Part shown: piece after piece, positions 17,756 through 28,900 of the stretch
How the letters are laid out: every line of letters begins with the position of its first letter
Numbering within the stretch: position 1 is the first letter of the stretch
DNA from: Akkermansiaceae bacterium
Lineage (GTDB): Bacteria > Verrucomicrobiota > Verrucomicrobiia > Verrucomicrobiales > Akkermansiaceae
Assembly (NCBI GenBank): GCA_018402445.1
Contig: JAGYIT010000007.1
Location: 744,001-808,000, forward strand
Length of the DNA stretch: 64,000 nt
Reading direction: 5' to 3'
The notes under the pieces: model-generated
Seen by the model: only the letters and a program-made list of their open reading frames with translations
Told to the model about the DNA's origin: nothing
The model's database searches: none
Position numbers and translations under genes: made by a program

Positions 17756-18322
17756 TCATCCGAGCAGAGTCGTCCTAGTGAACAGCGGGATAACGTGGAT
17801 GCCGCGTTCCTCGATGGCCTGGCGGCCGCCTTCCTCGCGGTCCACGAGGACGATGCAGAATTTCACGTGGCCGCCCTCGCGCTCGATGGCGTCGATGGCT
17901 TTCAGGGTGGAGCCGCCGGTGGTGATGACATCATCGACGACGATGACGTTCTGGCCGGGGGCGAAGTTGCCTTCGATCTGTTTGCCAACGCCGTGGCCCT
18001 TGGGCTCCTTGCGGACGGTGAAAACCTGAAGCGCCTCATCGGGATGCTGGCGGGCGGAAGCCATGCCGATGGCGAGCGAGATCGGGTCGGCCCCGAGGGT
18101 CATGCCGCCGATGGACTGGATGGAGAGTTTTTCCGAGTGGATCTTGGAACGGACGGCATGCCAGCCGAGATCGCCGATCAGGGCTGCGCCGAAGGGATCG
18201 AGGGCGGTGACGCGGCAGTCGATGTAGAGGTCGGACTGCTTGCCGGAGGCGAGGGTGAAGGTTCCGGTGCGGACGGATTTTTTGAGGAGGAGGGCTTTGA
18301 GGTCGGCGGTGGTCTGGAGCAT
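17756..18322 (-). CDS. pyrE: Orotate phosphoribosyltransferase
   Basis: 188 aa, typical PyrE length. It converts orotate and PRPP to orotidine 5'-phosphate in pyrimidine synthesis. The PRPP-binding loop VIVVDDVITTGGST is at about 125-138. The N-terminal GTFTLASGKQSDLYIDCR and the flexible-loop region VRKEPKGHG are characteristic. ATG start. A TTTGAAA-type repeat lies about 25-55 bases upstream on the same strand, possibly in the leader. Confidence 0.96.
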   Translation of the reverse strand: MLQTTADLKALLLKKSVRTGTFTLASGKQSDLYIDCRVTALDPFGAALIGDLGWHAVRSKIHSEKLSIQSIGGMTLGADPISLAIGMASARQHPDEALQVFTVRKEPKGHGVGKQIEGNFAPGQNVIVVDDVITTGGSTLKAIDAIEREGGHVKFCIVLVDREEGGRQAIEERGIHVIPLFTRTTLLG

Positions 18323-18343
18323 GGGATGAGGATGAAGGGCGAA

Positions 18344-18375
18344 ACTTCAAATTTCAAATTTCAAATTTCAAGGAA
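18344..18375. repeat. TTTGAAA-type repeat upstream of pyrE
   Basis: Three TTTCAAA units in tandem. On the minus strand it begins TTCCTTGAAATTTGAAA, as at 2648-2678. Confidence 0.6.
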
Positions 18376-18413
18376 GAGGGAGCTCTCAAGGGAGAGAAGT
18401 GGGAGAGGGAAGC

Positions 18414-18459
18414 GGGGACAGGATGTCCCCACGACGGACTGGGACTACAAGTCCCAGCC
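18414..18459. repeat. 46-bp two-hairpin repeat, copy 1
   Basis: Two adjacent stems, GGGGACAGGATGTCCCC and CTGGGACTACAAGTCCCAG. It matches the reverse complement of 56092-56137 at 39 of 46 positions, and the changes mostly lie in loops or keep pairing. Confidence 0.65.
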
Positions 18460-18529
18460 ACGGGATGCTTTTTTCTCATCCGCCGCTTGCCACGGTGTCC
18501 GAGTCGCTTAGGATTCGGGTCGAGAACGC

Positions 18530-19399
18530 ATGAAAATCTGGTTGGACGGCAAGTTGGTGGATGAGATTGAGGCGAAAATTTCGGTTTTCGACCATGGGTT
18601 GTTGTATGGGGACGGGATCTTCGAGGGGATCCGTTTTTACAACGGGCGGGTGTTCCGTTTGGAGGAGCATATCCACCGCTTGTTCGATTCTGCGAAGGCG
18701 ATCCTATTGAACATGCCGTGGACGCAGGAGGAGGTTTGCAAGTTCACCTGCGAGACGGTGGCGGCGAACGGGCTGCGCGACGGATACATCCGGCTGGTGG
18801 TGACGCGCGGGGCGGGGGAGCTGGGACTGAATCCCTACCTTTGCCCGAAGCCCTCGATGTTTATCATCGCATCGACGATCAAACTCTACCCCGAGGAGCA
18901 TTACCAAAACGGCCTCGCGATCATCACCTGTGCGACACGCCGCCCCGCTCCCGCCGCGCTGATGCCGCAGGTGAAGAGCCTGAATTACCTCAACAACATC
19001 ATGGCCAAGGTGGAGGCGATCCAAGGCGGCGCGCTGGAGGCGGTGATGCTCAACGAGCAGGGCTACGTCGCGGAATGCACCGGCGACAATCTCTTCCTTT
19101 TCAAAAAGGGCGAGCTGCACACGCCGCTGATCTCCGACGGCGCGCTGGACGGAATCACGCGGGCGGTGATGTTCGAGATCGCGGAAAAACTCGGTATCCG
19201 GGTGATCGAGCGGTCACTGACGCGCTACGACATTTTCATCGCGGACGAGTGTTTCCTGACCGGCACGGCGGCGGAGGTGATCCCCGTGGTGTCGCTCGAC
19301 AGGCGGGTGATCGGCGACGGGAAACCGGGCGAACTCACGAAGCGTTTCCTCGCGGAATTCCACGAACTCGCGATGAATACCGGGACGCCGTTTGCATGA
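18530..19399 (+). CDS. ilvE: Branched-chain amino acid aminotransferase (class IV)
   Basis: 289 aa, PLP-dependent class IV transaminase. Motifs: SVFDHGLLYGDGIFEGIRFY (about 19-38), LNYLNNIMAKVEAIQGG with the PLP-binding Lys, EAVMLNEQGYVAECTGDN, and LDGITRAVM. The first motif is close to branched-chain and D-amino-acid aminotransferases; the sequence favours IlvE, the last step of Val, Leu and Ile synthesis, but D-amino-acid specificity cannot be excluded. It precedes the mcsA-mcsB-clpC genes by 20 bases and may be cotranscribed. Confidence 0.88.
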   Translation: MKIWLDGKLVDEIEAKISVFDHGLLYGDGIFEGIRFYNGRVFRLEEHIHRLFDSAKAILLNMPWTQEEVCKFTCETVAANGLRDGYIRLVVTRGAGELGLNPYLCPKPSMFIIASTIKLYPEEHYQNGLAIITCATRRPAPAALMPQVKSLNYLNNIMAKVEAIQGGALEAVMLNEQGYVAECTGDNLFLFKKGELHTPLISDGALDGITRAVMFEIAEKLGIRVIERSLTRYDIFIADECFLTGTAAEVIPVVSLDRRVIGDGKPGELTKRFLAEFHELAMNTGTPFA

Positions 19400-19419
19400 T
19401 GTGTTAGCTTATTGACGAG

Positions 19420-19930
19420 ATGAAGTGCGACTATTGCGACAGCAAGGCGACCGTGTTCCTTACGCAGCTCGCGGAGGGGCAGATGAAAAAGGTTTGCCTC
19501 TGCGACAGTTGCGCGAAGGAGCGCGGCGTGACGGATCCCACCGGGTTCTCGCTGGCGGACATGCTGCTCGGGAAATTCGAGAAAGCCACGACCGGCGCGC
19601 CCACGCCAGCGCAAGGAAAGGTCGGGGGGCGGCGCGAAGATCTGCCCGGAATGCGGTTTCACCATCGACGACCTGCGCAAGGTGCGGAGGTTCGGCTGCG
19701 GGAACTGTTATAGTGTATTCGCGGAGGAGGTCGCGCCGATGCTGCGCGGCATGCACAAGGGCGTGAGCCACATCGGCAAGGTGCCGGAAGGCCTGATGGA
19801 AAGCCACACCCGCCACCAGCGGCTCGAGGAGCTGCGGACGAAACTGGAGCAGGCCATCGCCTCCGAGAGCTACGAGATCGCGGCGGGCTTGCGCGATGAA
19901 ATCCGAACCCTGGACGAGGTGAAGATATGA
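19420..19930 (+). pseudogene. mcsA: McsA-like activator of protein arginine kinase, frameshifted
   Basis: McsA binds and activates the McsB arginine kinase. The N-terminal half is in one frame: CDYC and CLCDSC zinc fingers, then TGFSLADMLLGKFEK. The C-terminal half (CPECGFTIDDLRKVRRFGCG, CYSVFAEEV, and a UvrB/UvrC motif ASESYEIAAGLRDEIRTL) is in the next frame. The shift lies at a run of six G at 19624-19629; five G would restore VGGGAKICPEC and one continuous ~170-aa McsA. It may be a sequencing error, a true mutation, or slippage on the G run. The stop overlaps the mcsB start. Confidence 0.85.
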
Positions 19931-21057
19931 TGCGGTTCTCGACATTGATCCGCCACCCGGCGGACTGGATGACCGGGGCGCAGGCCGAGCACGGCGCGGT
20001 GCTCACCTCGCGTATCCGCCTCGCAAGAAACCTACGCGGCCATTCCTTTCCCGGCTGGGCGAAGCGTGACGAACGCGCCGAGACCCTAGCGGTGCTGCGT
20101 CCCGCCGTGGAGGAGCTTTCCGCGATGAAGGACGCCTTTTCCCGCGAGCTGGGCGATCTCACGCCCGTGCAGAAACAGGTGCTGGTGGAGCGCCATCTCA
20201 TTTCCCGCGAACACGCGGCGCGCGGCGATGGTTCGGCGGCGGTGATCGAGAGGCGGCAGAGTTTCTCCATCATGATCAACGAGGAGGATCACCTCCGCAT
20301 GCAGGCCATCCGCCCCGGCCTGCGCCTCACCGAGGCTTTCAACTCACTCTCCGCCCTCGACAGCGAGCTGGAGAAAAAACTCGAGTACGCCTTTGATCCG
20401 ACCCTCGGTTATCTCACGACTTGCCCGACGAACCTCGGCACCGGCCTCCGCGCCTCGGCGATGCTCCATCTTCCCGGCCTCGTCCTCAGCGACCAGATCG
20501 GCCCGGTGCTGCAGGCGGTCGCGAAGATCGGCCTGGCGGTGCGCGGGCTTTACGGCGAGGGCACGGAATCGCTGGGAAACCTTTACCAGATGTCGAACCA
20601 ATCCACGCTCGGCGAGAGCGAGGAAACGATCATCACGCGCTTGGAGCGGGTCATCTCGCAAGTCGCCAGCCACGAGCAGAATGCCCGCGAGAAATTGATG
20701 GAGGACGATCCGCACATGGTTTCCGACAAGATCGGGCGCGCCTACGGGGTGTTGCGGCACGCCCATCTCATCGATTCCAAGGAGGCGCTGAACCACCTTT
20801 CGCTGCTCCGTCTCGGCGGAAACCTCGGATTTTTCCCCGCCGACACCGTGAATCTCTGCGACACACTTCTGATGGACATCCAGCAGGCGCACTTGCAACT
20901 TCATGCAGGCATGAAACTCTCGCCCGATCACCGCGATTCGATCCGCGCGGAAATCATGCGCTCCCGTTTGCAATCACTCGATACGCCTGATAAATGTATT
21001 GGTAACAACGAACCAACAGACCGCTTCCCCGAAGGCGGCAACCCTGAAAACGAATGA
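19927..21057 (+). CDS. mcsB: Protein arginine kinase
   Basis: 376 aa, guanido-kinase fold. It phosphorylates arginine residues, marking proteins for ClpCP degradation in Gram-positives. Seen: [17 protein letters not shown] (about 29-45), [14 protein letters not shown] (about 118-131), and catalytic Cys about 166 in [15 protein letters not shown]. The C-terminal allosteric pArg-binding arm is present. It overlaps mcsA and clpC by 4 nt each, a tightly coupled operon. No ctsR repressor gene is present, unlike Bacillus. Confidence 0.95.
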   Translation: MMRFSTLIRHPADWMTGAQAEHGAVLTSRIRLARNLRGHSFPGWAKRDERAETLAVLRPAVEELSAMKDAFSRELGDLTPVQKQVLVERHLISREHAARGDGSAAVIERRQSFSIMINEEDHLRMQAIRPGLRLTEAFNSLSALDSELEKKLEYAFDPTLGYLTTCPTNLGTGLRASAMLHLPGLVLSDQIGPVLQAVAKIGLAVRGLYGEGTESLGNLYQMSNQSTLGESEETIITRLERVISQVASHEQNAREKLMEDDPHMVSDKIGRAYGVLRHAHLIDSKEALNHLSLLRLGGNLGFFPADTVNLCDTLLMDIQQAHLQLHAGMKLSPDHRDSIRAEIMRSRLQSLDTPDKCIGNNEPTDRFPEGGNPENE

Positions 21058-23606
21058 ACAACTTCACACCCAGAGCGCAACAGGTGTTGGCACTCGCCCG
21101 CAAGGAAGCCGACCGTTTCAACCACGCCTACGTCGGCACCGAGCACTTGCTGTTAGGTCTGATCAAACTCGGCCAAGGTGTCGCCGTGAACGTGCTGGAG
21201 CGCATGGGGCTGGCGCTTGAGGCAGTGCGGCAAGAGGTCGAGAAAGAGGTCGGCTCCGGCCCGCCCCAGAAGACTGTCGGAAACATCCCCTACACGCCGC
21301 GTGTGAAAAAAGTCCTCGCGCTCGCGAACAAGGAGGCGAAGGCGCTCAACCATTCCTACGTCGGAACCGAGCACCTGCTGCTAGGCCTGCTCCGCGAAGG
21401 CGAGGGGGTCGCCGCCCGCGTGCTCAAGCGACTCGACGTCGATATCCAGCGCACCCGCAACGAGATCCTCGCCGAGATCGATCCGAATTTCTCCCCCGAC
21501 GACATGGAGGATGACGACGACGAAGATGATGACGATGACATGGCGGGCTTCGAGGACGAAAGCTCATCCAACTCGAACAACAGCGAAGCCGAGGGCAAAA
21601 CCAAGACCCCGGCGCTCAAAGCGTTCGGCCGCGATCTCACAAAGCTCGCCAAAGAAGGCGGCCTCGATCCGGTGATCGGCCGCGAGAGCGAGATCGAGCG
21701 GGTAATCCAGATCCTCTGCCGCCGCACGAAAAACAACCCCGTCCTCATCGGCGAGGCCGGCGTCGGGAAAACCGCCATCGTTGAGGGACTCGCGCAGGAA
21801 ATCGTCACCGGCAACGTGCCGGAGCTTCTCCGCGACAAGCGGGTCATCACCCTCGACCTCGCGCTGATGGTGGCGGGCACGAAATACCGCGGCCAGTTCG
21901 AGGAGCGCATCAAGGCGGTGATGGACGAGATTCGCAAGGTAAAGAACGTGATTCTTTTCATCGACGAGCTGCACACGATTGTCGGAGCGGGTTCCGCGGA
22001 AGGTGCGATGGATGCCTCGAACATCATCAAGCCCGCTCTCAGCCGCTCCGAGCTGCAATGCGTCGGCGCGACCACGCTCAACGAATTCCGCAAATACATC
22101 GAGAAGGACTCCGCCCTCGAGCGCCGTTTCCAGCAGGTCAAGGTGAACGAGCCGTCCGTCGAGGATGCGATCCTGATCCTCCAGGGCTTGCGCGACAAAT
22201 ACGAAACCCACCACAAGGCGCAATACACGCCGGAGGCCATCGAGGCTTCCGTGAAGCTCACCTCCCGCTACCTCACCGCCCGTTACCTGCCCGACAAGGC
22301 CATCGACGTGCTCGACGAGGCTGGGGCGCGCGCTCGCATCGGCACGATGACCCGTCCTCCCTCCATCAAGGAGGCGGAGTTGAAAATCGAAGAGATTCTC
22401 CGCGAGAAGGTCGCCGCCATCTCCGCCCAGGATTTCGAGAAGGCCGCCGCCCTCCGCGATGATGAGAAGCACGCCAAGAAAAACCTCGAGGAAACCCTCA
22501 AAGCATGGCGCGCTTCTTCCGAGGAGAAGGTCGTGATCGTGGACGACCAGGATATCATGTCGGTCGTCTCGAAATGGACGGGCGTGCCGCTGCAGCGCAT
22601 GGAGCAGAAGGAGACCGAAAAACTCCTGAAAATGGAGGACGAACTGCAAGGACGCGTGATCGGCCAGAACGAGGCGGTCATCGCGATTTCCAAGGCGCTT
22701 CGCCGTTCCCGCGCTGACCTCAAGGATCCGAGGCGCCCGATCGGCTCTTTTCTTTTCCTCGGCCCCACGGGTGTCGGGAAAACCTATCTCGCCCGCAACC
22801 TCGCGGAGTTTATGTTCGGCGATGCGGAGGCGCTGATTCAGATCGACATGTCGGAATACATGGAGAAATTCACCGCCAGTCGCCTGATCGGTTCGCCTCC
22901 GGGATACGTCGGCTACGAGGAGGGCGGTCAGCTTTCCGAAGCTGTGCGCCGCCGCCCGTATTCGGTCGTGCTTTTCGACGAGGTCGAGAAAGCCCATCCG
23001 GACGTGATGAACCTGCTCCTGCAGATCCTCGAGGACGGCACCGTCACCGACTCGCTGGGCCGGAAAATCGATTTCCGCAACACGATCATCATCATGACGT
23101 CGAACGTGGGGGCCTCGACGATCAAGCGCCAGACCTCGCTCGGTTTCGGCGCGATGAACGCGGACGAATCTGATTTCGAGGGCATGAAGGAGAAGATCCT
23201 CGAGGAATCGAAGCGCTACTTCAAACCGGAGTTCCTCAACCGCCTCGATGATCTCGTGGTCTTCCACATGCTGGAGAAGGTGGATCTCAACCAGATCGTC
23301 GATCTGGAGGTTTCCAAGCTCGTCAAGCGCCTCAAGGAGAAGGAGATCGTGATGACCCTTTCGCCGGAAGCCCGCGAACTGCTCGCCGAGAAAGGCTTCG
23401 ATCCCGCGTACGGCGCGCGTCCGATGCGCCGCGCGGTGGAGCGTTTCCTTGAGGATCCGCTCGCCGAGGCCTTGTTGCGCGGCACGGTGAAAACGGGGGA
23501 TATCGTCCAGGTCGTCCGCAAGGAAGGCAGCGAGGAACTCGTCTTCGAAAGCTCCCGCCCCGACGGCGAACCCGAGCCTGACATCGAAACGGTGGGAGCC
23601 GAGTGA
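21054..23606 (+). CDS. clpC: ATP-dependent Clp protease ATP-binding subunit ClpC
   Basis: 850-aa Hsp100 unfoldase. A double Clp_N repeat (about 1-145) is followed by a very acidic linker ([14 protein letters not shown], about 153-165), NBD1 with Walker A GEAGVGKT at about 233-240, and a middle domain with a UVR-like segment ([19 protein letters not shown]). NBD2 has GPTGVGKT at about 570-577, and the D2-small domain ends the protein. It feeds substrates to ClpP, and McsB-marked proteins are expected clients. Adjacent mcsA-mcsB support ClpC rather than ClpB or ClpA. The acidic linker is longer than usual. Confidence 0.97.
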   Translation: MNNFTPRAQQVLALARKEADRFNHAYVGTEHLLLGLIKLGQGVAVNVLERMGLALEAVRQEVEKEVGSGPPQKTVGNIPYTPRVKKVLALANKEAKALNHSYVGTEHLLLGLLREGEGVAARVLKRLDVDIQRTRNEILAEIDPNFSPDDMEDDDDEDDDDDMAGFEDESSSNSNNSEAEGKTKTPALKAFGRDLTKLAKEGGLDPVIGRESEIERVIQILCRRTKNNPVLIGEAGVGKTAIVEGLAQEIVTGNVPELLRDKRVITLDLALMVAGTKYRGQFEERIKAVMDEIRKVKNVILFIDELHTIVGAGSAEGAMDASNIIKPALSRSELQCVGATTLNEFRKYIEKDSALERRFQQVKVNEPSVEDAILILQGLRDKYETHHKAQYTPEAIEASVKLTSRYLTARYLPDKAIDVLDEAGARARIGTMTRPPSIKEAELKIEEILREKVAAISAQDFEKAAALRDDEKHAKKNLEETLKAWRASSEEKVVIVDDQDIMSVVSKWTGVPLQRMEQKETEKLLKMEDELQGRVIGQNEAVIAISKALRRSRADLKDPRRPIGSFLFLGPTGVGKTYLARNLAEFMFGDAEALIQIDMSEYMEKFTASRLIGSPPGYVGYEEGGQLSEAVRRRPYSVVLFDEVEKAHPDVMNLLLQILEDGTVTDSLGRKIDFRNTIIIMTSNVGASTIKRQTSLGFGAMNADESDFEGMKEKILEESKRYFKPEFLNRLDDLVVFHMLEKVDLNQIVDLEVSKLVKRLKEKEIVMTLSPEARELLAEKGFDPAYGARPMRRAVERFLEDPLAEALLRGTVKTGDIVQVVRKEGSEELVFESSRPDGEPEPDIETVGAE

Positions 23607-23614
23607 TTTTCCCC

Positions 23615-23971
23615 ATGGAAACCGAAACCAGGCAATTCACCGCGAACGCCGACTACGAGGAGCGCGACACCCAGCCCCTGCACCTCGCCGCCGGACAGGA
23701 AGTAACCACCGGCCCGGCCGACCGTGAATGGCCCGGCTGGATCTGGGTCGGCGATTCCAGCGGTCGCAACGGTTACGTCCCCGCCGAAATCCTCGAACCC
23801 CTCGGCGAAGATCGCTGGGCGGCGATGGAGGATTTCGATCCCACTGTGCTCAAGGTGCGGCGCGGAGACGCGCTTGTTTCGCTCAAGGAAATCCATGGCT
23901 GGCACTGGTGCCGCAACGACGAGAGCATCGAAGGCTGGGTCGCTGGATATCTCCTTAAGGCGAAAACCTGA
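23615..23971 (+). CDS. Double SH3-domain protein
   Basis: 118 aa from the ATG at 23615 (an upstream start at 23603 would overlap clpC). Two SH3-like halves are seen: residues about 5-58 with LHLAAGQEVTTG, GWIWVGDSSGRNGYVPAEIL, and about 62-115 with DFDPTVLKVRRGDALV, GWHWCRNDESIEGWVAGYLL. There is no signal peptide, so it is probably cytosolic. It follows clpC at once and is likely in the same operon, which suggests but does not prove a role as adaptor or partner of the Clp or arginine-phosphorylation system. Confidence 0.75.
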   Translation: METETRQFTANADYEERDTQPLHLAAGQEVTTGPADREWPGWIWVGDSSGRNGYVPAEILEPLGEDRWAAMEDFDPTVLKVRRGDALVSLKEIHGWHWCRNDESIEGWVAGYLLKAKT

Positions 23972-23991
23972 GGCCGGGGAAATGCCTTGCC

Positions 23992-24621
23992 TTAAAGAAG
24001 CACGCGCTGGAATTCCTCGGGGTGGTCGAGCAGGTAGGTGGGTTTCGCCAGTTCCAGTGACTCGCGGGAGTTGAAACCCCAGCTCACCGCGGCGTGCGGG
24101 ATGTTCGCTTTCTGGGCGGCTTTGACATCACGCAGTTCGTCGCCGACGTAGAGCATCTCGTTGTTCTTCAGGGAAAAGGTCTTGCGGATGGCACGCAGAT
24201 GCCTCGCTTTTCCGGTGAGCTTGGAGGTGGACGAGACGAACTCGAAAAGATCGCGGATACCGTGGTTGCGGAGGAAGACATCGACGTTCGCCGTGGTATT
24301 CGAGGTGAGGATGCCGAAGCTGTCGGTGCGGTTGCGCAGGTCGGCAAGGGCGTCCTTCATGCCTTCGATGAGCTGGAGGCGATCGATGTTCGCGCGCATC
24401 ATGCCGGTGCCGCGGGCGATGATGGAGGGCACGCGGCGTTTCGGGATGTCCAGTTCGGTGAGGATCTGTTTCAACGAGAGGTGGCGCAGGCCGGGTATCT
24501 CATGCTCCTCAACCTGCCGGATCCCGTAGTCGGGGGCGAGTTCGTTGAAGATCCGGCGGGACTCGCCGAGCGTGTCGGCGATCGTGCCGTCGAAATCGAA
24601 AATCAGGGCGCGGTATTTCAT
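23992..24621 (-). CDS. HAD family hydrolase, phosphoglycolate phosphatase-like
   Basis: 209 aa from the ATG at 24621. The frame is open for 53 more codons upstream, but that segment shows no domain and overlaps an inverted-repeat element. Motif I DFDGTIADT is at about 8-16, motif II is GILTSNT, and KPxxL-like LTGKARHLRAI with motif III/IV YVGDELRDVKAAQKANI follow. A haloacid dehalogenase phosphatase with a helical cap; the substrate is not known. Convergent with the SH3 gene, 20 bases apart. Confidence 0.88.
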   Translation of the reverse strand: MKYRALIFDFDGTIADTLGESRRIFNELAPDYGIRQVEEHEIPGLRHLSLKQILTELDIPKRRVPSIIARGTGMMRANIDRLQLIEGMKDALADLRNRTDSFGILTSNTTANVDVFLRNHGIRDLFEFVSSTSKLTGKARHLRAIRKTFSLKNNEMLYVGDELRDVKAAQKANIPHAAVSWGFNSRESLELAKPTYLLDHPEEFQRVLL

Positions 24622-24707
24622 TTTCCACGAATCTGGCCGCGCGCATTCGGCTTTGCCAGCCAAAATCCGTGACATCTTCATGGGAGTTTCGGGATCTGGA
24701 GAATCAT

Positions 24708-24850
24708 TTTTTTCACCGCAGGGGCCGCTGAGGTCGCAAAGGGTCGCGGAGTCGATATCCCTTATGCTGGTGTGGAACATGATTTCCTAACCGTGTTTCC
24801 TTTACTCGTCTCTGCGAGCTTCCCCGGCCTCTGCGACTCTGCGGTGAAAT
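24708..24850. repeat. Inverted-repeat element, CACCGCAGAG family, no gene
   Basis: The left arm TTTCACCGCAGGGGCCGCTG at 24711 onward and the reverse complement of 24809-24850 (TTTCACCGCAGAGTCGCAGA) are alike over about 40 bp with mismatches. It is about 143 bp long with no internal gene. It is related to 48622-48820 and, more distantly, to the ends of 61711-62201. Confidence 0.6.
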
Positions 24851-24865
24851 TCTAATCAGCCAAAG

Positions 24866-25843
24866 CTAATCCCGGCGGCGTTTATTCAGCCAGCGCTCCA
24901 CGTCGCGGAAGATCCTGTCGCGCTGCCCGTCGTACATGAGGAGATGGTAGGCGTCGGGGTAGTGCTTGTAGGTCTTGGAAACGCCGGAGGGGATGCGGGC
25001 CATGAAGCCGCGCATGTCGGAATCGTCGTTGAAATAATCCTTCCCGCCGTGGAGGACGAGGACGGGAACCTCCAGCTCGGCGGCGCAGCCGTTCATGCCG
25101 TCGATGAGCCTGCCCAGCGTGCCGAGGAGGCGCAGGGTGTGCTTTTCCACATGGTAGGAATTTGTCTGCGCCTGCGCGAGGTGCTTGGATTTCTGCGTCA
25201 TCTGCACGTCCTTGGCGGGCGCGAGCGCATCGATGGAAACCCGGGCGAGGGGCAGGGTGGTCGCCGCCACCTGCACCAGCGCGATCTTCCACGGCTCCAT
25301 GTCGTCCTTGAATCGCACGATGGGCGAGGAAAGCACCAGCCCGTCGCAGGGCGGATCCCCGGGCGGGGCGGCGTGCAGCGCGTGGGTGGCGATGAGTGCG
25401 CCCATGCTTTCGCCATACCAGATGATCTTCGCGTGCGGGTGGCGCTCCTCGACGAGCTGGGTGAAGGCTTCCAGGTCGGCATACCATTCGGTGGCGTTGC
25501 CGATGTCGCCGCGGCGGGCATGGATGGGATCACTGCCCTGGCCGCGCACCTCGTAGGCGTAGAGGGCGGTCTTCGGCTGCTTTTGGATGAGGTGGTTGCC
25601 GAGATTCGCGTAGTCCACCGAGGCCCCGCAGAAGCCGTGGATGCCGATGACTACGAGATCCGGCTCGATCCCCTTCCTTTTCCAGGTGCGGTAGCCGAAG
25701 GTGTCGGATTCGCCGGAACCCTCCTTGGCGTAGTTGACGAGGATTGCGTCCGGGGCGCAGCCCGTCGCAAACACGCAGAGCGCGAGTAGAAGACGGAGTT
25801 TGCAGGTCACCACAGAGAAAAACTGCCGCATGGGGAGGATCAT
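24866..25843 (-). CDS. Alpha/beta hydrolase, lysophospholipase-like lipoprotein
   Basis: About 325 aa from the ATG at 25843 (25831 also possible). The N-terminus has a hydrophobic segment LLLALCVFATGC ending in a likely lipobox Cys, so a lipoprotein is probable. The hydrolase core: VVIGIHGFCGASVDY (oxyanion loop), nucleophile elbow WYGESMGAL, LVLHGGKDYFND with an acid residue, and a late His in YPDAYHLLMYD. It belongs to the serine aminopeptidase S33/monoglyceride lipase group. The substrate is likely a lipid or ester, not determined. Divergent from the alpha-2-macroglobulin gene. Confidence 0.85.
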   Translation of the reverse strand: MILPMRQFFSVVTCKLRLLLALCVFATGCAPDAILVNYAKEGSGESDTFGYRTWKRKGIEPDLVVIGIHGFCGASVDYANLGNHLIQKQPKTALYAYEVRGQGSDPIHARRGDIGNATEWYADLEAFTQLVEERHPHAKIIWYGESMGALIATHALHAAPPGDPPCDGLVLSSPIVRFKDDMEPWKIALVQVAATTLPLARVSIDALAPAKDVQMTQKSKHLAQAQTNSYHVEKHTLRLLGTLGRLIDGMNGCAAELEVPVLVLHGGKDYFNDDSDMRGFMARIPSGVSKTYKHYPDAYHLLMYDGQRDRIFRDVERWLNKRRRD

Positions 25844-25974
25844 TGCAACCCCGCAGCCCGTTGCGCCCTGAGGAGACATTTTACGGAAATTTTACCCGTT
25901 CCGGAGGGTTTTGAATTTGATTCCCCGGGAAACCGTTTATGACTGGCAATGTAGAAACGCGAAAAATCAATATC

Positions 25975-28900
25975 ATGAAATCCGCATGTCTCACCGCCCT
26001 CATTTCACTCCTCGCCGCCGGGCTTCCGCAGGCGGCTCCCCGGCTGGTGGTATCGACCGCTTCGCTGGCTCCGGAATCGAAGATCGACGTCATCTTCGAC
26101 CAGCCAATGGTCGCCCCCGAATGGCTCGGTAAGGAAATCGAGAACAAGCTCGTCGCCACCAAGCCGCCGCTGCCCGGGAAGCTTTTCTGGAAAGCACCGA
26201 CCATCGCCGAATACCGCCCTGACGCGATCCCCGCGCTGGGAGTCGAATACCAGTTCTCCATGGTGAGTGGCACGAAACATCTCGATGGCAGCCCGGTGGG
26301 CGACGGGGTTTTTGCCACCGTGCAGACCGAGGCTTTCCGCATCCACACCGCGCAGATCCCGAACCGCTGGTCGCAGGAATACTCGCGCTCCACGGGCAGC
26401 TGGATGATCGTCTTCAACGACGATATTGATCCCGCCGCCGTCGCGGGCTTCTTCGCTTTCTCCTCGGCCAGCGGCCAGCGAGTCGCGCCGAAGGTGGAGT
26501 GGGCCACGGCGCAGGGCGCGGGCTACTACCGCACGGGTTACCTCACCTGGGCGAACCGCAACGCACCCGAGAAGCAGAGGGTAGAGGTTCCTTTGGAAAC
26601 GCCTGTGAAAAACATCCTGGTGGTTTCGCCGGACTCGCCGCTTTCGATCGGGAAAAACTGGGAACTCAGGTTGCTCAAAGGCCTGCCGAATGCCGGGAAA
26701 AGCGCGAAGCTCGCACAGGATCTGTCCTACGCCATCGGCGATGTGGAGCCGTTCAAGATGGAGCGGATCATCCCGGTTGTTTCCTCCAGCACCCCCCGCG
26801 CGGTCAGTATGAGTTTCAACGAGATGCTCCCCGTGAACATCGATGCCGCGCTCTTCACCATCACGCCGCCCGTGGACGGGATGACCGTGATCCCCGAGGG
26901 CAAGTCGCTGCGCATCGAAGGTGATTTCTCCGGGCACGACCTTTATGTCGTCCGGCTGACGGAAGGCTTGCTCTCGGCGGGCGGACAGAAGCTCGCTTAT
27001 GCCGGAAACATGGAGGTGAAATTTAAAAGGCTTGCCGCCGAACTCGCGCTGCCTTCGGAATCGGAAGGTCAGCTCGCGAAGGGCCTTCGGAAATACGAGA
27101 TCAGCACCGTGAACATCTCCAAGGTATCCATCCGTGTGAAACAGCTCGGCGGCAAGGGCACCGTCCGCGCCTTCCAGGGCTACCGCCATTACACCGGACG
27201 CGGGCCGAACTACACCGGCATCGAGCCGACCTCCGTCCTACCCTACGCGCTGGTGCCCGGCGAGACGATCTACGAAAAGGAAATCGAACTCGGCACGGCG
27301 GTGGACACCGGCAAGAACATCGAGCTTTCGTGGGATGAGCTTCTTCCGGCGGGCACGGATTTCGCGTCCCTCTTCGTCGATGTGATCGGCACCCCACACC
27401 CCGATGCCATGGCGGAAGGCCGCCGCGCCGCCCAGGCCATCGTGCAGCTCACCGACATCGGCCTCGCGTGGAAATTCACGGATAGCGAGGCGCTGGTCTT
27501 TGCGTTTTCCTGCGAGACCGGGAAGCCCCTACCCGGCGTGGCGCTCGGCAGCTATGGCGAGGATGCGGCGAAGCTTTCGGAAGCGGTCACCGACGCCAAC
27601 GGCATCGCCAAGGTCGCGCGCAACGTCGACGTCCGGCACCTCCACGCCACGCTCGGCACGGACAGCTACACGGCGGCCTTCGACGACACACTCGATCAGG
27701 TGAGCATGTGGTATTTCCCGGTGCGTTACTCGTGGATGAAATCCATGCCGGAAAAACGCCGCGCCTTGCTCTTCACCGAGCGCTCGCTCTACCGCCCCGG
27801 CGAGAAGGTGCGCATCAAGGGCATCGTCCGCGACCAACTCGGCAACGCCATCGCGCTTTCCAAACAGAAGCCCGCCCGCGTGGTGGTCATCGATCCCGAG
27901 GACAAGGAGATCTTCACGCAGCCGGTCACCATCTCCGCGCTCGGCTCCTTCGATCTTACCTACACGCTGCCGCCCGCGAAAGTCGGCGAGCACACGATCA
28001 GGCTGGAGTTTCCCGAGGAGCTGGAGCTGGCGCAGAAAACGGAGGATTGGGAGGAGCAGATCGCCATCTCGGAAAGTGCGTGGTTCAGCCTGCCGCTGCG
28101 CGTCGAGGAGTTCCGCCGCAACACCTTTGAGATCGCCCAGAAAATCGACACGCCGGAGATCGGTGCAAAAGAGATTTCTGCGAAACTCACCGCCACCTAC
28201 TACCAGGGCCAGCCCGTCGCTGCGGGCAGCGCGAAGACCTTCACCGAGATCACCGACACGAACCCCTATCCCGAGCGCTATCGCGATTTCCTCTTCGGAA
28301 ACCACAAGGCCGATGACTGGCGCTACTGGTATCATTACTTCGGATACCGCGATCGCGAGGCCGATAACGGGGTGACGAGCACGGATTTCGATTCCGAGCA
28401 GACCCTCTCGAAGGAGGGCTTCGCGGAAATAAATGTGAAGATGCCTGAGGGCGATTTCCCGCAGACCCGCCAGGTCAGCCTCGCCACCGAGGTGACGGAT
28501 GCGAACAACCAGACGCTCACCGCGCGTTCCACCGCCACGGTACACCCCGCCGCTCTGTATGCCGGGATTTCCCGGATCGACCGGCTGGTCAGGGTGGGGG
28601 ATGAAACCCCGTTCCGTCTCGTCGTGACCGATACCGAAGGCGAGCCCGCCAAGGCGGATGTCACGCTCACCGCCACGCTCACCCGCCAAGTGCACACCAA
28701 CACCAAGACCTCCAACGAGAACGGCGAGACCGTCACCGAGAGCGAACCGAACGACGAGCATGTCTTCACCCGCGAGTTCACTGTGCCCGCCGCCGCCTCT
28801 GCGAAGGAGGGCGCGGTGTTCCCCGTTTCCCCGACGAACACCGGCCTCCATTTTCTGACCGTGAAAGGCAAGGACGCCGAGGGCAGGGAGTTCGCCACGG

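Noticed and set aside
21564..23267. 567-codon frame antisense to clpC
   Set aside because: Shadow of clpC, whose motifs are unambiguous.
23992..24780. Longer start (24780) for the HAD phosphatase
   Set aside because: The extra 53 codons cross an inverted-repeat element and precede the normal N-terminus of the fold.
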